DNA from: Halomonas sp. LBP4
GTDB taxonomy: Bacteria; Pseudomonadota; Gammaproteobacteria; Pseudomonadales; Halomonadaceae
Length of the DNA stretch: 64,000 nucleotides
Direction: 5' to 3'
Assembly (NCBI RefSeq): GCF_003202205.1
Contig: NZ_PDOG01000001.1
Span: forward strand, 218,507 to 282,506
In this document: in pieces, positions 1 to 7,914 of the stretch
How positions within the stretch are numbered: the first letter of the stretch is position 1
Layout of the letters: every line of letters starts with the position of its first letter
Notes under the pieces: model-generated
The model's database searches: none
Seen by the model: the letters and a program-made list of their open reading frames with translations, nothing else
What the model was told of the DNA's origin: nothing
Position numbers and translations under genes: made by a program

Positions 1-811
1 CCGCGAGCAGCGCCTGGGTGTAGGGGTGCCGGGGGTGGTCGAGCAGCTCGTCGACCGGGGCGCTCTCCACCACCCGGCCGGCATACATCACGAAGATGCG
101 CTCGGCGAAGTGGCGCACGGTGGAGAGGTCGTGGGTGATGAAGGCGAGGGTCAGCTCGCGCCTGGCCTGGATGCCGCGCAGCAGGTCGAGGATCTCGATG
201 CGCACCGAGGCGTCGAGCATCGACACCGGCTCGTCGGCGATGAGCAGCGCCGGCGCCAGTATCAGCGCCCGGGCGATCACCACCCGCTGCTGCTGGCCGC
301 CGCTGAGCATGTGCGGGAACTTGCCCAGGGACTCCTCGACCGGCGACAGCCGCACCTCCTCCAGCACCGCGCGGATACGCCGCTCGCGCTCGGCGCGGTC
401 CCTGACCCCATGGATGATCAGCGGCTCGGCGAGGATCCGCCGCACGTCCATGAAGGGTGGCAGCGCGCCGTAGGGGTCCTGCTGGACATAGCCCACCCGG
501 GCCCGGTACGCCTTGAGCGCGTGGCCGTCGAGCTCACCCAGCGAGCGCCCGTCGAAGCGCACCTCGCCCCGGGTGGGGCGATGCAGCCCGAGCAGGGTGC
601 GGGCCAGCGAGCTCTTGCCGCAGCCGCTCTCGCCGACGAAGGCCACCGCCTCGCCGCGGGCCAGTTCGAAGCTCACGCCGTCCACCGCGTGCACGGCGCC
701 CACCCGCAGGAAGCCCCACTGACGCAGTGCGAACCAGGTGTGCAGGTCCCGCACCGCGAGCAAGGGCGCGTCAGCGGACTCCCGGTGGAAGACGGCCTGG
801 GATGCTGCCAT
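1..811 (-). CDS. Peptide ABC transporter ATPase, OppF/DppF-like (3' end outside window)
   Basis: This is one of the two nucleotide-binding subunits of an oligopeptide/dipeptide-class ABC importer; it hydrolyses ATP on the cytoplasmic face to drive uptake. About 270 codons are visible and the C-terminus lies beyond base 1. Walker A (GESGCGKSS), the signature LSGGQQQRVVIARAL and Walker B (LLIADEPVSMLD) are intact. The ATG at 811 overlaps by one base the TGA of the upstream ATPase (TGATG), indicating translational coupling as the last visible gene of the operon that starts near 6762. OppF-type subunits normally end with a Cys-containing oligopeptide domain, which is not visible here. Substrate cannot be told from the ATPase. 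Confidence 0.9.
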   Translation of the reverse strand, partial: MAASQAVFHRESADAPLLAVRDLHTWFALRQWGFLRVGAVHAVDGVSFELARGEAVAFVGESGCGKSSLARTLLGLHRPTRGEVRFDGRSLGELDGHALKAYRARVGYVQQDPYGALPPFMDVRRILAEPLIIHGVRDRAERERRIRAVLEEVRLSPVEESLGKFPHMLSGGQQQRVVIARALILAPALLIADEPVSMLDASVRIEILDLLRGIQARRELTLAFITHDLSTVRHFAERIFVMYAGRVVESAPVDELLDHPRHPYTQALLA

Positions 812-1794
812 CACGCCCCTCCCCGTCGCGTGGATTCGTCATGCAGCCAGCAGCGCACCCGGTGTCGCTCGCCCAGGCGGATCGCCTCGGGGTCATCGGC
901 GCAGCGGGCGAAGCGATGCGGGCAGCGCTCGGCGAAGCGGCAGCCGCTCGGCGGGTCGAACAGGCTCGGCGGCTGGCCGGGGATCGACTCGGGACGCTGC
1001 CGCTGACGCAGCCGCGGCACGCTGGCCATCAGCATCCGCGAGTAGGGGTGGGCCGGCTCGGCGAAGAAGGCGGCGGCGTCGGCCACCTCGACGAACTGGC
1101 CGGCGTACATCAGCGCCACCCGATCGGCGAGCTCGCTGGAGGTCGCCACATCATGGGTGATCAGGATAAAGCTGGTACCGAGTTCACGTTTGATGGTTTT
1201 CAAGGCATTCATGATGCTCGCCTGGGTCAGCACGTCCAGCGCCGAGGTGGGCTCGTCGAGGATCACCAGCTCCGGCTCGGCGACCAGCGCCATGGCCAGC
1301 ACCGCCCGCTGGCGCATGCCGCCGGAGAGCTCGAAGGGGTAGCGGGCCAGGAAGTCCGTGGAGACCCCGACCAGGGCGAAGACCTCCGCCGCCCGCTCCA
1401 GCGCCCGCCGCCGCGACCAGCCACGCAGCACCCGTAGCGGCTCGGCGACCTGCTCGCCCACCCGCACCACCGGGTTCAGGGCATTCATCGAGGCCTGCAT
1501 CACCAGGGCCAGCCGCGACCACTGCACCTCGCGCCGGAAGCGCTCGTCGGAGAGCGCCGTCACCTCGGTCTCGCCCAGGCTGACCCGCCCGGCTGTGCGG
1601 TGGACATTGCGCGGCAGTACCCGCATCAGGGCCTTGGCCAGCGAACTCTTGCCGCAGCCGGACTCGCCCAGCACCACCAGGGCCTCGTGGCGTCGCACCT
1701 CGAAGCCGACGCCGTCCACGGCGCGCACCACGCCGCGCCGGGTCTGGTAGTGCAGGTGCAGGTCTTCCACCTCGAGCAGCGGACGTATGCTCAT
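811..1794 (-). CDS. Peptide ABC transporter ATPase, OppD/DppD-like
   Basis: Second ATP-binding subunit (327 aa) of the same importer. Walker A LGESGCGKSSLAKAL lies near residue 40, the signature LSGGMRQRAVLAMAL mid-protein and Walker B LVILDEPTSALD just after it. The C-terminal tail has the oligopeptide/dipeptide-transporter domain with three cysteines spaced CRFAERCPHRFARC, as in DppD/OppD, where this segment has been reported to bind an Fe-S cluster in some homologues. The ATG at 1794 shares one base with the preceding permease stop (TGATG). It is presumed to form a heterodimer with the ATPase encoded at 1-811. Confidence 0.93.
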   Translation of the reverse strand: MSIRPLLEVEDLHLHYQTRRGVVRAVDGVGFEVRRHEALVVLGESGCGKSSLAKALMRVLPRNVHRTAGRVSLGETEVTALSDERFRREVQWSRLALVMQASMNALNPVVRVGEQVAEPLRVLRGWSRRRALERAAEVFALVGVSTDFLARYPFELSGGMRQRAVLAMALVAEPELVILDEPTSALDVLTQASIMNALKTIKRELGTSFILITHDVATSSELADRVALMYAGQFVEVADAAAFFAEPAHPYSRMLMASVPRLRQRQRPESIPGQPPSLFDPPSGCRFAERCPHRFARCADDPEAIRLGERHRVRCWLHDESTRRGGA

Positions 1795-3134
1795 CACAGG
1801 CTCCTCAGTCGCGGGTTGAAGACCCGGTCCAGGGCGAAGCCGAGCATGGCGAAGCCCAGCCCGGTGAGCATCAGCAGCACCGCCGGTGCCACCACCCAGT
1901 AGTAGTAGCCGTTGTAGAGCGCGCTCCGGGACTGGGCGTCGTTGAGCACCTTGCCCCAGGTGGGCAGCACCGGGTCGCCCAGCCCCAGCACCGCCAGCGA
2001 GGCCTCCAGGAACACGAAGGTGGGGATCAGGGTGACGAAGGTGGGGATCAGCACCGGCAGGATGCGTGGAATCATGTAGCGCATGACGATGCGCAGGTTG
2101 CCTGCGCCGTAGGCCTGGGCCGCCTCGATGTAGGGCGCCTCGCGGATCGGCAGCAGCATCGCCCGGTACATCTTGATGCCGGCGCTGAAGATGCCCAGCA
2201 GCACCACCACCCCGAGCATCAGCCAGATGCTGGTGGAGTAGAGGGTACCGACCATCACCAGGATCGGCAGCAGCGGCAGGATCATGTTCACCTCGGTGAG
2301 TCGCTGGATGGTGGCGTCGACCCAGCCGCGGTACCAGACCCCCACCGCGGCGATGACCAGGGTGATGAGGGTGGTGCCCACCGCCGCCAGCAGGCCGAAC
2401 GCCAGCGCCACCGGCGTGCCCCACAGCAGGGCCAGGCTGAGGTCGCGCCGCTGGTGGTCGGTGCCGGCGATGCCGTGCACCCGGCCGTAGAGCACCAGCT
2501 CGGCGTCGATGCCGGCCTCGTCGTCGAACACCACCGCATCCAGCAGCAGCCGGTAGCGGCCCGGCTGGACCCGTGGCACCGCCTCGCCGTCGGGCGCGGC
2601 CAGCAGCCCGATATGCGGCACCCGCCCGCCCAGCCGACGCTCCAGGGCCCGGTCCTGGGAGATCGAGACGCGGTCCTCGCGGCCGATGCGATGCCCGCCC
2701 AGCGAGAGCTCCCGGCCGTCGGGGGTCTGCCACAGCAACCGCGCGAAGGGCCGCTGTGCATGCCCCTCGGCACGCAGGAAGAGGTTGATCTCGCTGGGGA
2801 AGCCGGCGTAGTCGTAGTCGAAGGCCAGGGGAATGCGCAGGCGGCGACCGCCCTCGAAGGGCGCCGTCTCGATCTCGGCGGCGTCGCTGGCGACGATCAG
2901 GGTGCGCGGCTGGTGGCCACCGGTCAGGCGATCGACCCATACCGGGCCGGCGTTGACCGGGTGCAGCCGCCAGGGCTCGCCGCCCCGCCACTTGTCCAGC
3001 GCCTCGGAGTAGGGAATGGCGATCACGGTGTAGAGCGACAGCCCCACCAGCATCGCGATGATCGCCATGCCCACCAGCGCCGAGGGGTAGCGGCGCAGCT
3101 CCCCCCAGCCGTCGCGCCACCGCCCGCCCGTCAT
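1794..3134 (-). CDS. Peptide ABC transporter permease, OppC/DppC-like with large insertion
   Basis: Inner-membrane permease (446 aa; ordinary DppC proteins are about 300 aa). TM1 lies at about residues 18-42. It is followed by roughly 190 mostly hydrophilic residues (about 45-235) predicted to face the periplasm, then five further membrane segments. The ATPase-coupling EAA-type loop is recognisable around EAPYIEAAQAYGAG. The enlarged periplasmic loop is the main reason for the extra length and resembles the layout of some OppC-like proteins of the YejE or sugar-oligomer class. The ATG at 3134 overlaps the OppB-like stop by four bases (ATGA). The substrate is not inferable from the sequence. 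Confidence 0.88.
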   Translation of the reverse strand: MTGGRWRDGWGELRRYPSALVGMAIIAMLVGLSLYTVIAIPYSEALDKWRGGEPWRLHPVNAGPVWVDRLTGGHQPRTLIVASDAAEIETAPFEGGRRLRIPLAFDYDYAGFPSEINLFLRAEGHAQRPFARLLWQTPDGRELSLGGHRIGREDRVSISQDRALERRLGGRVPHIGLLAAPDGEAVPRVQPGRYRLLLDAVVFDDEAGIDAELVLYGRVHGIAGTDHQRRDLSLALLWGTPVALAFGLLAAVGTTLITLVIAAVGVWYRGWVDATIQRLTEVNMILPLLPILVMVGTLYSTSIWLMLGVVVLLGIFSAGIKMYRAMLLPIREAPYIEAAQAYGAGNLRIVMRYMIPRILPVLIPTFVTLIPTFVFLEASLAVLGLGDPVLPTWGKVLNDAQSRSALYNGYYYWVVAPAVLLMLTGLGFAMLGFALDRVFNPRLRSL

Positions 3135-4243
3135 CGCCGCTCTCCCACGAGGCGCACGCGCGGGTCCAGCAGCGCATAGAGGATATCGAGCAGGAACACC
3201 GTCACCGCCAGCAGGTAGGCGAAGATCACCACGGCGCCGATGATCACCGGGGTATCCCGGTGGCCGATGGCCTGGAACAGCAGCGACCCCAGTCCCGGCC
3301 AGTTGAACACCTGCTCGAGGATGATGGCACCGCTCCACAGGCCGATCAGCATCAGCAGGAAGCTGGTGATGATCGGCGACAGGGTCGGGCGCAGGATGTA
3401 GCGACGCTCGATCAGGTGCGACGGCAGCCCCTTGGCGCGCGCCATCTCCACGTAGTCCTCGCTGGAGTGGATCAGGAAGAAGGTGCGCCAGGAGTAGATC
3501 GAGACGAAGATCGACGACAGGAACATCGCCGTGAGCGGCAGCAGCATATGCCGCACCAGGCTCGCCGCATAGGCCCAGGGGCTCTCCGGGGGCGGCGCGG
3601 TGACCATGCCGCCGGCGGGCAGCAGCGGCACCAGGAAGGCGAACACCAGGATCAGGAAGATGCCGTAGAACCACCCCGGAGCCGCCGAGGTCGGCGCCAG
3701 GGCGATCACGCTGCGGTCCAGCGCACTGCCGTAGCGGCGCGACAGCGACAGCGCGATGAACACCGAGGTGAAGAACACCAGCAGGTTGGCGCTGCCGAAC
3801 AGCAGCAGGGTCGCCGGCAGCCGCTCGACGATGATGTCGTAGACCGCCCGCGACCCGAGGTCGCTGTGCATCTGCTCGGCCCGCCCCAGGTCCAGGCGCA
3901 TGGCGCGCTGCAGGTAGTCGACGCTGCGCACCACGAACGGCTGGTCGAGGCGCAGCCGTTCCACCTCCAGCGACACCCGGCGTTCGATCAGCGCGTTGCG
4001 CTCCTCGGGGGGCATGTCCTGGAGGGCCGGGTCGGCGCGCACCGCCTCGGCGGCCTGGCTGCGGATCTGCACCAGTCGCAGCTCGTCCACCTGGCCGCCC
4101 ATGTTGGCGATGAGGATGGTCAGGTAGACGCCCACCAGCACGGTCAACAGCAGCGCCAGCAGCCGCTTAACGGCGTAGGCCAGCAGGTGGCGCAGGTCGC
4201 GCCACAGGCCGCGGCGCCGCGCCGCGAGGGGAGCCTTGCTCAT
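3131..4243 (-). CDS. Peptide ABC transporter permease, OppB/DppB-like
   Basis: Second inner-membrane permease (370 aa) of the importer, pairing with the OppC-like subunit. An N-terminal TM (about residues 20-48) is followed by a charged insertion of about 100 residues rich in Arg/Glu, which ordinary DppB lacks, then five TMs. The coupling loop EDYVEMARAKGLPSHLIERR matches the family EAA motif with the A-x-A-K-G-L core, and the C-terminus shows the LLDPRVR ending typical of OppB. The start ATG at 4243 overlaps the TGA of the binding-protein gene (ATGA), so the five genes 6762-1 are translationally chained. Confidence 0.9.
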   Translation of the reverse strand: MSKAPLAARRRGLWRDLRHLLAYAVKRLLALLLTVLVGVYLTILIANMGGQVDELRLVQIRSQAAEAVRADPALQDMPPEERNALIERRVSLEVERLRLDQPFVVRSVDYLQRAMRLDLGRAEQMHSDLGSRAVYDIIVERLPATLLLFGSANLLVFFTSVFIALSLSRRYGSALDRSVIALAPTSAAPGWFYGIFLILVFAFLVPLLPAGGMVTAPPPESPWAYAASLVRHMLLPLTAMFLSSIFVSIYSWRTFFLIHSSEDYVEMARAKGLPSHLIERRYILRPTLSPIITSFLLMLIGLWSGAIILEQVFNWPGLGSLLFQAIGHRDTPVIIGAVVIFAYLLAVTVFLLDILYALLDPRVRLVGERR

Positions 4244-6762
4244 GGCGTGCCCTCCCTGCCGCCGGGCGATACCGTGGCGAAGACGTGGGAGGCGAAGGCC
4301 GGCAGTGCCACCCGGCGGCTGGTCACCGCCAGCTCCAGGCTGTTGGCCCCGGCCCCCAGGGCCGCGATTGCCTCCGGCGACAGCTCGACTCCCCACAGGC
4401 CATCATCGAGCGCCTCGGCCTCGCCCCGCCGGGCCAGCTCGCCGCGGCCATCGAAGAGCAGGAACTGCACCTTGTCGATGCCCTCGGCGGCATAGGGCTC
4501 GCCTTCGAAGGTCACGGCGAGACGGAAGTCGGCGTCCTCCCCGATCGCCACGACCAGGGGCCCGTCGAGGTCGAGTTCGGGGATCTCCGGGCGGGAAAAG
4601 TGCAACCACTTGTCGGACGGGTCGGGGAAGTCCGCGAAGCGACGCAGCACCAGGCTGCCCTCCACCGGATGGACCGAATGCAACTGGAAGGGGCCGTTGC
4701 CGACCCAGAAGTGGCCACGTGCGGCATGCCAGTCGGTCAGGGCCCGGTAGCGCGCGGCGATCTCCTCCTCGTCGAGCAGTTCGCCGAGCGCCGCCGGATA
4801 GAGCCGGGTACCGCGCTCGCGCGCCCGGCGCAGCTGGCGTTCCAGGACCGACAGGCTGGGCCCCGCCACCAGGCTCATCCAGTCCACCCCCAGCCGGTCG
4901 GCCTTGTTCGACGAGAACGCCAGCTCCCCGCTGTGCTCGGCGAGGATGCCCAGCGTCAGGGTGTGCCAGGGGATCGGCGCCGGTGCCCGCTGCGCGACGA
5001 TGGTCTCCGCATCGGGATAGATCTGGTCGCTGTAGATGTCGATGACCAGCGGGTCACGGGAGACGAGGTGCCAGCCGCGGAAGTGGCGCTGGAAGGCCTC
5101 GAAGGTGGGCAGATGGGCGATATCGAACAGGCGGCTCTGCTCGTCGGCTCGCTCGAAGGTCAGGATCCACGGCAGGAGGAAGTCGGCCAGCGACAGCTGC
5201 GAGCCGTCGTGCCAGCGCTGCTCGAACAGCGTCTCCTCGTACGTCACCCGCACCCGGGTGCGCGCGGAGATGCCTTCGGGTTGCCGCTCGCCGGCGGTGA
5301 CGAAGCGGCCGGCCCCGACGTCCCAGTCGAGCCAGGCCGCCTCGGGCACCGGGATATCCTTCGCGGTCTCCACGCTCAACCAGTCGAGGGTACGACCGAC
5401 CGGCACCCCCTCCTCCACGGTCACCTCGGCGCTCTCGATGCGCTGGGGCAGGTACAGGCCGGTGAAGGGGTCGGGCATCAGCGCCGGGTCCTGGGTCGCA
5501 CGCATGATCATCTGGTCGGATATCCAGTTGCTGCCCGCCACCGGGTTCCACGGCTCGACCAGCAGGTTCGGTGTGCCGAACACCATCCGCCCGCCCACCC
5601 GGTCGGTGTAGCGCAGGGTGTAGGGCCACAGCGCCGACCCCGACAGTCCGCCGGCCAGGTCCACGGCGACCTCGACGTTGGCGGCCCGCGCCGAGGCGTT
5701 GAGCTGATCGACCAGCCAGATTCGTGCCGAATTCTCCATGGCGAGTTCGAGGGCGCGGGCCATCATCGCCCGGCGCTCCTCCCGGCTGCGGTAGTCGCGC
5801 CGCACCAGGCGGTCGCTCAGTTCGTCGAATTCCGGCGCCGGCTGGTAGGCCTGCCACAGCGGTTCGGGGCGACCCCGCGGGGTGTAGTAGTAGCTGAAGA
5901 CGTCGGCCTGATCCCGCAGGATCACCACGATGATCCAGCCACCGGTGTAGATGTGCCAGTGCCCGGCGCGCGGGTCGCTGGCGATCCACAGCCGCGAGGC
6001 CTCTTCCGCCGTGCGATAGCGCCGCTCGACGGCGAAGCCGAGGTCCTCCATCAGGTTGGCGATGTAGTCGCCGATCCGGCGCCGCTCGTCCTCGGTGCGG
6101 ATCAGCACATTCAGGCGCACCGGGGCGTCGCGGTACCACCAGCGGCCATCCGTGAAACGCGCGCCGAGGCCCTCCATCTCGCGATGGATCGCCTCGCGGG
6201 CGGCCTCGGGGTCATGGGCATAGCGCAGCTCCAGTTCGCGGGCCACGTCGGCCAGGCGGGCATAGTCGGGAAAGGCGGTGCTGATCGGCAGGTAGCGGGG
6301 GACGGCGAGGCCGCCGAAGATCTCCTCGGCGATGTACCGGCGGTCCACCAGGCGATTGAGTGCCTCGCGGATCGCCGGTACATGGAAGGGGTTGAGCTCG
6401 CCGCCCGCCAGCTCGGGGCCGGCCGGATTGAGGGTCAGTTCGCTGGAGGTGCCGTAGGAGAGGTCGTGGGTGGCATGCAGGGAGTCACGCAGGCGGTGGA
6501 ACACCGTGGGGCTGGAGATGCCCTGGGTGAAGACCTGGTGGGAGCCGGCCTCGATCAGCCCGGTGACCCGGCCCACGTCCGCCTCCCGGGTGAACACGAC
6601 CTGGTCCACCAGGGCGCCGCGGCGCCCCTCCAGGGCCGCCGGGTCGAGTTCACCGCCGGCAAGGGGCGGGCCGTGCGACGGCCCGCTGGTCGCCGGCCAC
6701 AGGGCGACGGCGACCATCGCCACGAACAGCAGAGCGCTACACGCCAGTACGACACCCTTCAT
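4240..6762 (-). CDS. ABC transporter substrate-binding protein, SBP family 5, extra-long
   Basis: Periplasmic solute-binding component (840 aa) of the Opp-like importer. A hydrophobic N-terminal segment (about residues 7-24) serves as signal peptide or anchor, and I see no clear lipobox. The body shows family-5 features such as ALNRLVDRRYIAEEIFGG. Typical members are 500-600 aa; the extra length is mainly a C-terminal portion ending in a beta-rich segment. I chose ATG 6762. An in-frame GTG lies three bases upstream and shares the same GAGG ribosome-binding stretch, so the N-terminus is uncertain by one residue. First gene of the five-gene operon; the ligand is unknown. Confidence 0.85.
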   Translation of the reverse strand: MKGVVLACSALLFVAMVAVALWPATSGPSHGPPLAGGELDPAALEGRRGALVDQVVFTREADVGRVTGLIEAGSHQVFTQGISSPTVFHRLRDSLHATHDLSYGTSSELTLNPAGPELAGGELNPFHVPAIREALNRLVDRRYIAEEIFGGLAVPRYLPISTAFPDYARLADVARELELRYAHDPEAAREAIHREMEGLGARFTDGRWWYRDAPVRLNVLIRTEDERRRIGDYIANLMEDLGFAVERRYRTAEEASRLWIASDPRAGHWHIYTGGWIIVVILRDQADVFSYYYTPRGRPEPLWQAYQPAPEFDELSDRLVRRDYRSREERRAMMARALELAMENSARIWLVDQLNASARAANVEVAVDLAGGLSGSALWPYTLRYTDRVGGRMVFGTPNLLVEPWNPVAGSNWISDQMIMRATQDPALMPDPFTGLYLPQRIESAEVTVEEGVPVGRTLDWLSVETAKDIPVPEAAWLDWDVGAGRFVTAGERQPEGISARTRVRVTYEETLFEQRWHDGSQLSLADFLLPWILTFERADEQSRLFDIAHLPTFEAFQRHFRGWHLVSRDPLVIDIYSDQIYPDAETIVAQRAPAPIPWHTLTLGILAEHSGELAFSSNKADRLGVDWMSLVAGPSLSVLERQLRRARERGTRLYPAALGELLDEEEIAARYRALTDWHAARGHFWVGNGPFQLHSVHPVEGSLVLRRFADFPDPSDKWLHFSRPEIPELDLDGPLVVAIGEDADFRLAVTFEGEPYAAEGIDKVQFLLFDGRGELARRGEAEALDDGLWGVELSPEAIAALGAGANSLELAVTSRRVALPAFASHVFATVSPGGREGTP

Positions 6763-6857
6763 CACCTCGCCGCCTCACCGCTGACGCCTGCCCTGGCCTG
6801 CACCATGTCCAATGATGTCACAGTAGGCGAGATGGCCAGGCGGCGAGGCAGGGGCAT

Positions 6858-7892
6858 TCAACGCTTGCCGCCGGCTCGGCGCCGCGCCATGGTCTCAACG
6901 GCCCTGGCCAGCGCGGCGGTCAGCCGCGCCATGGCCGCGTAGTCCAACCGATCAGGGGTGTCGTGGGGGCCGTGGTAGTAGGGATTGCGGAAGTTGGCGG
7001 TGTCGGTGAGCATGATCGCCGGATAGCCCATTTCCCAGAAGGCCCAGTGATCGGAGCGGCGGATATCGCCGAGCAGCTCCGGCGCGGCCAGCCCCTCCGA
7101 AGGTAGCTCGGCATGCTCGCGGAAGGCGCCGATGGCCTTGTGCACCAGCCGCCGCGACGCCAGGTTGCCGACGAAGGCCACGAAGTCGCCCCGGTCGGGA
7201 TAGAAATGGCCCAGCAGCGGCGGATGGCGCTGACTGCCCGGCTCGTCGATGTAGTAGCCCAGCATCTCCAGCGAGATCATGCCGACGATCTCGTCGCCCC
7301 GCGCCCGGGCCTCCCGGGCAAACCTCAGGCTGCCCATGGCGTCACTGCCGAAGAAGGGGGCCTCCTCGCTGGCGAAGGCGACCAGATGCAGCGAGCGGTC
7401 GAGCTCGGCCTCGCGCAGCAGCCGGGCCAGCTCGAGCAGCACGGCCACGCCCGAGGCGTTGTCGTCGGCACCGGGGGTACCGCGCACGGTGTCGTAGTGG
7501 GCGCCGATCACCAGGATCTCGTCCGTCGTCCCGCTGCCCGGCAGGCGCACCTCGATATTGTCGAATACCCGCCCCCGGGTCGGTACGGCGTGCCGGACCG
7601 GCGCGTGGCCGGCCTCCCGGAAGGCCCGCTCGATATGGTCGGCCGCCGCGTGCAGGCCCTCGGGCCGCCAGTAGTGCCGCTCGCCGATCTCGTCGGCCAG
7701 CACCCGGACATGTTCCCGAAGGCGCTCACGCAGGGCCAGCCCCTCGGCATCCAGGGGTGGCGGCGCCTCGCGATAGGACTTTCCCGGCATCTGAAACATC
7801 ATCCAGTAGCCTCCCCCCAGTGCCATCAAGGCCAGCGCCAGCAGCCCCGCCACGAGCCCGACCATCACCGCCATGCCTGCTTGACGCCTCAT
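6858..7892 (-). CDS. M28-family zinc aminopeptidase, membrane-anchored or secreted
   Basis: Peptidase of family M28 (344 aa). An N-terminal hydrophobic segment (about 10-30) should carry it to the periplasm. Metal-site motifs are visible: GAHYDTV supplies the first His/Asp, GADDNASG the bridging Asp, SEEAPFFGS the catalytic Glu and ligand Glu, and HGPHDTPD the last His. The family removes N-terminal residues from peptides using two zinc ions. I start at ATG 7892, because a GGGAGG sits six bases upstream; an in-frame GTG at 7898 would abut that site. It lies 22 bp after the TRAP permease and 95 bp before the Opp-type operon. It may therefore supply or trim peptides for import (inference). Confidence 0.9.
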   Translation of the reverse strand: MRRQAGMAVMVGLVAGLLALALMALGGGYWMMFQMPGKSYREAPPPLDAEGLALRERLREHVRVLADEIGERHYWRPEGLHAAADHIERAFREAGHAPVRHAVPTRGRVFDNIEVRLPGSGTTDEILVIGAHYDTVRGTPGADDNASGVAVLLELARLLREAELDRSLHLVAFASEEAPFFGSDAMGSLRFAREARARGDEIVGMISLEMLGYYIDEPGSQRHPPLLGHFYPDRGDFVAFVGNLASRRLVHKAIGAFREHAELPSEGLAAPELLGDIRRSDHWAFWEMGYPAIMLTDTANFRNPYYHGPHDTPDRLDYAAMARLTAALARAVETMARRRAGGKR

Positions 7893-7914
7893 TGACACCT
7901 CCCGACGGCCGCAC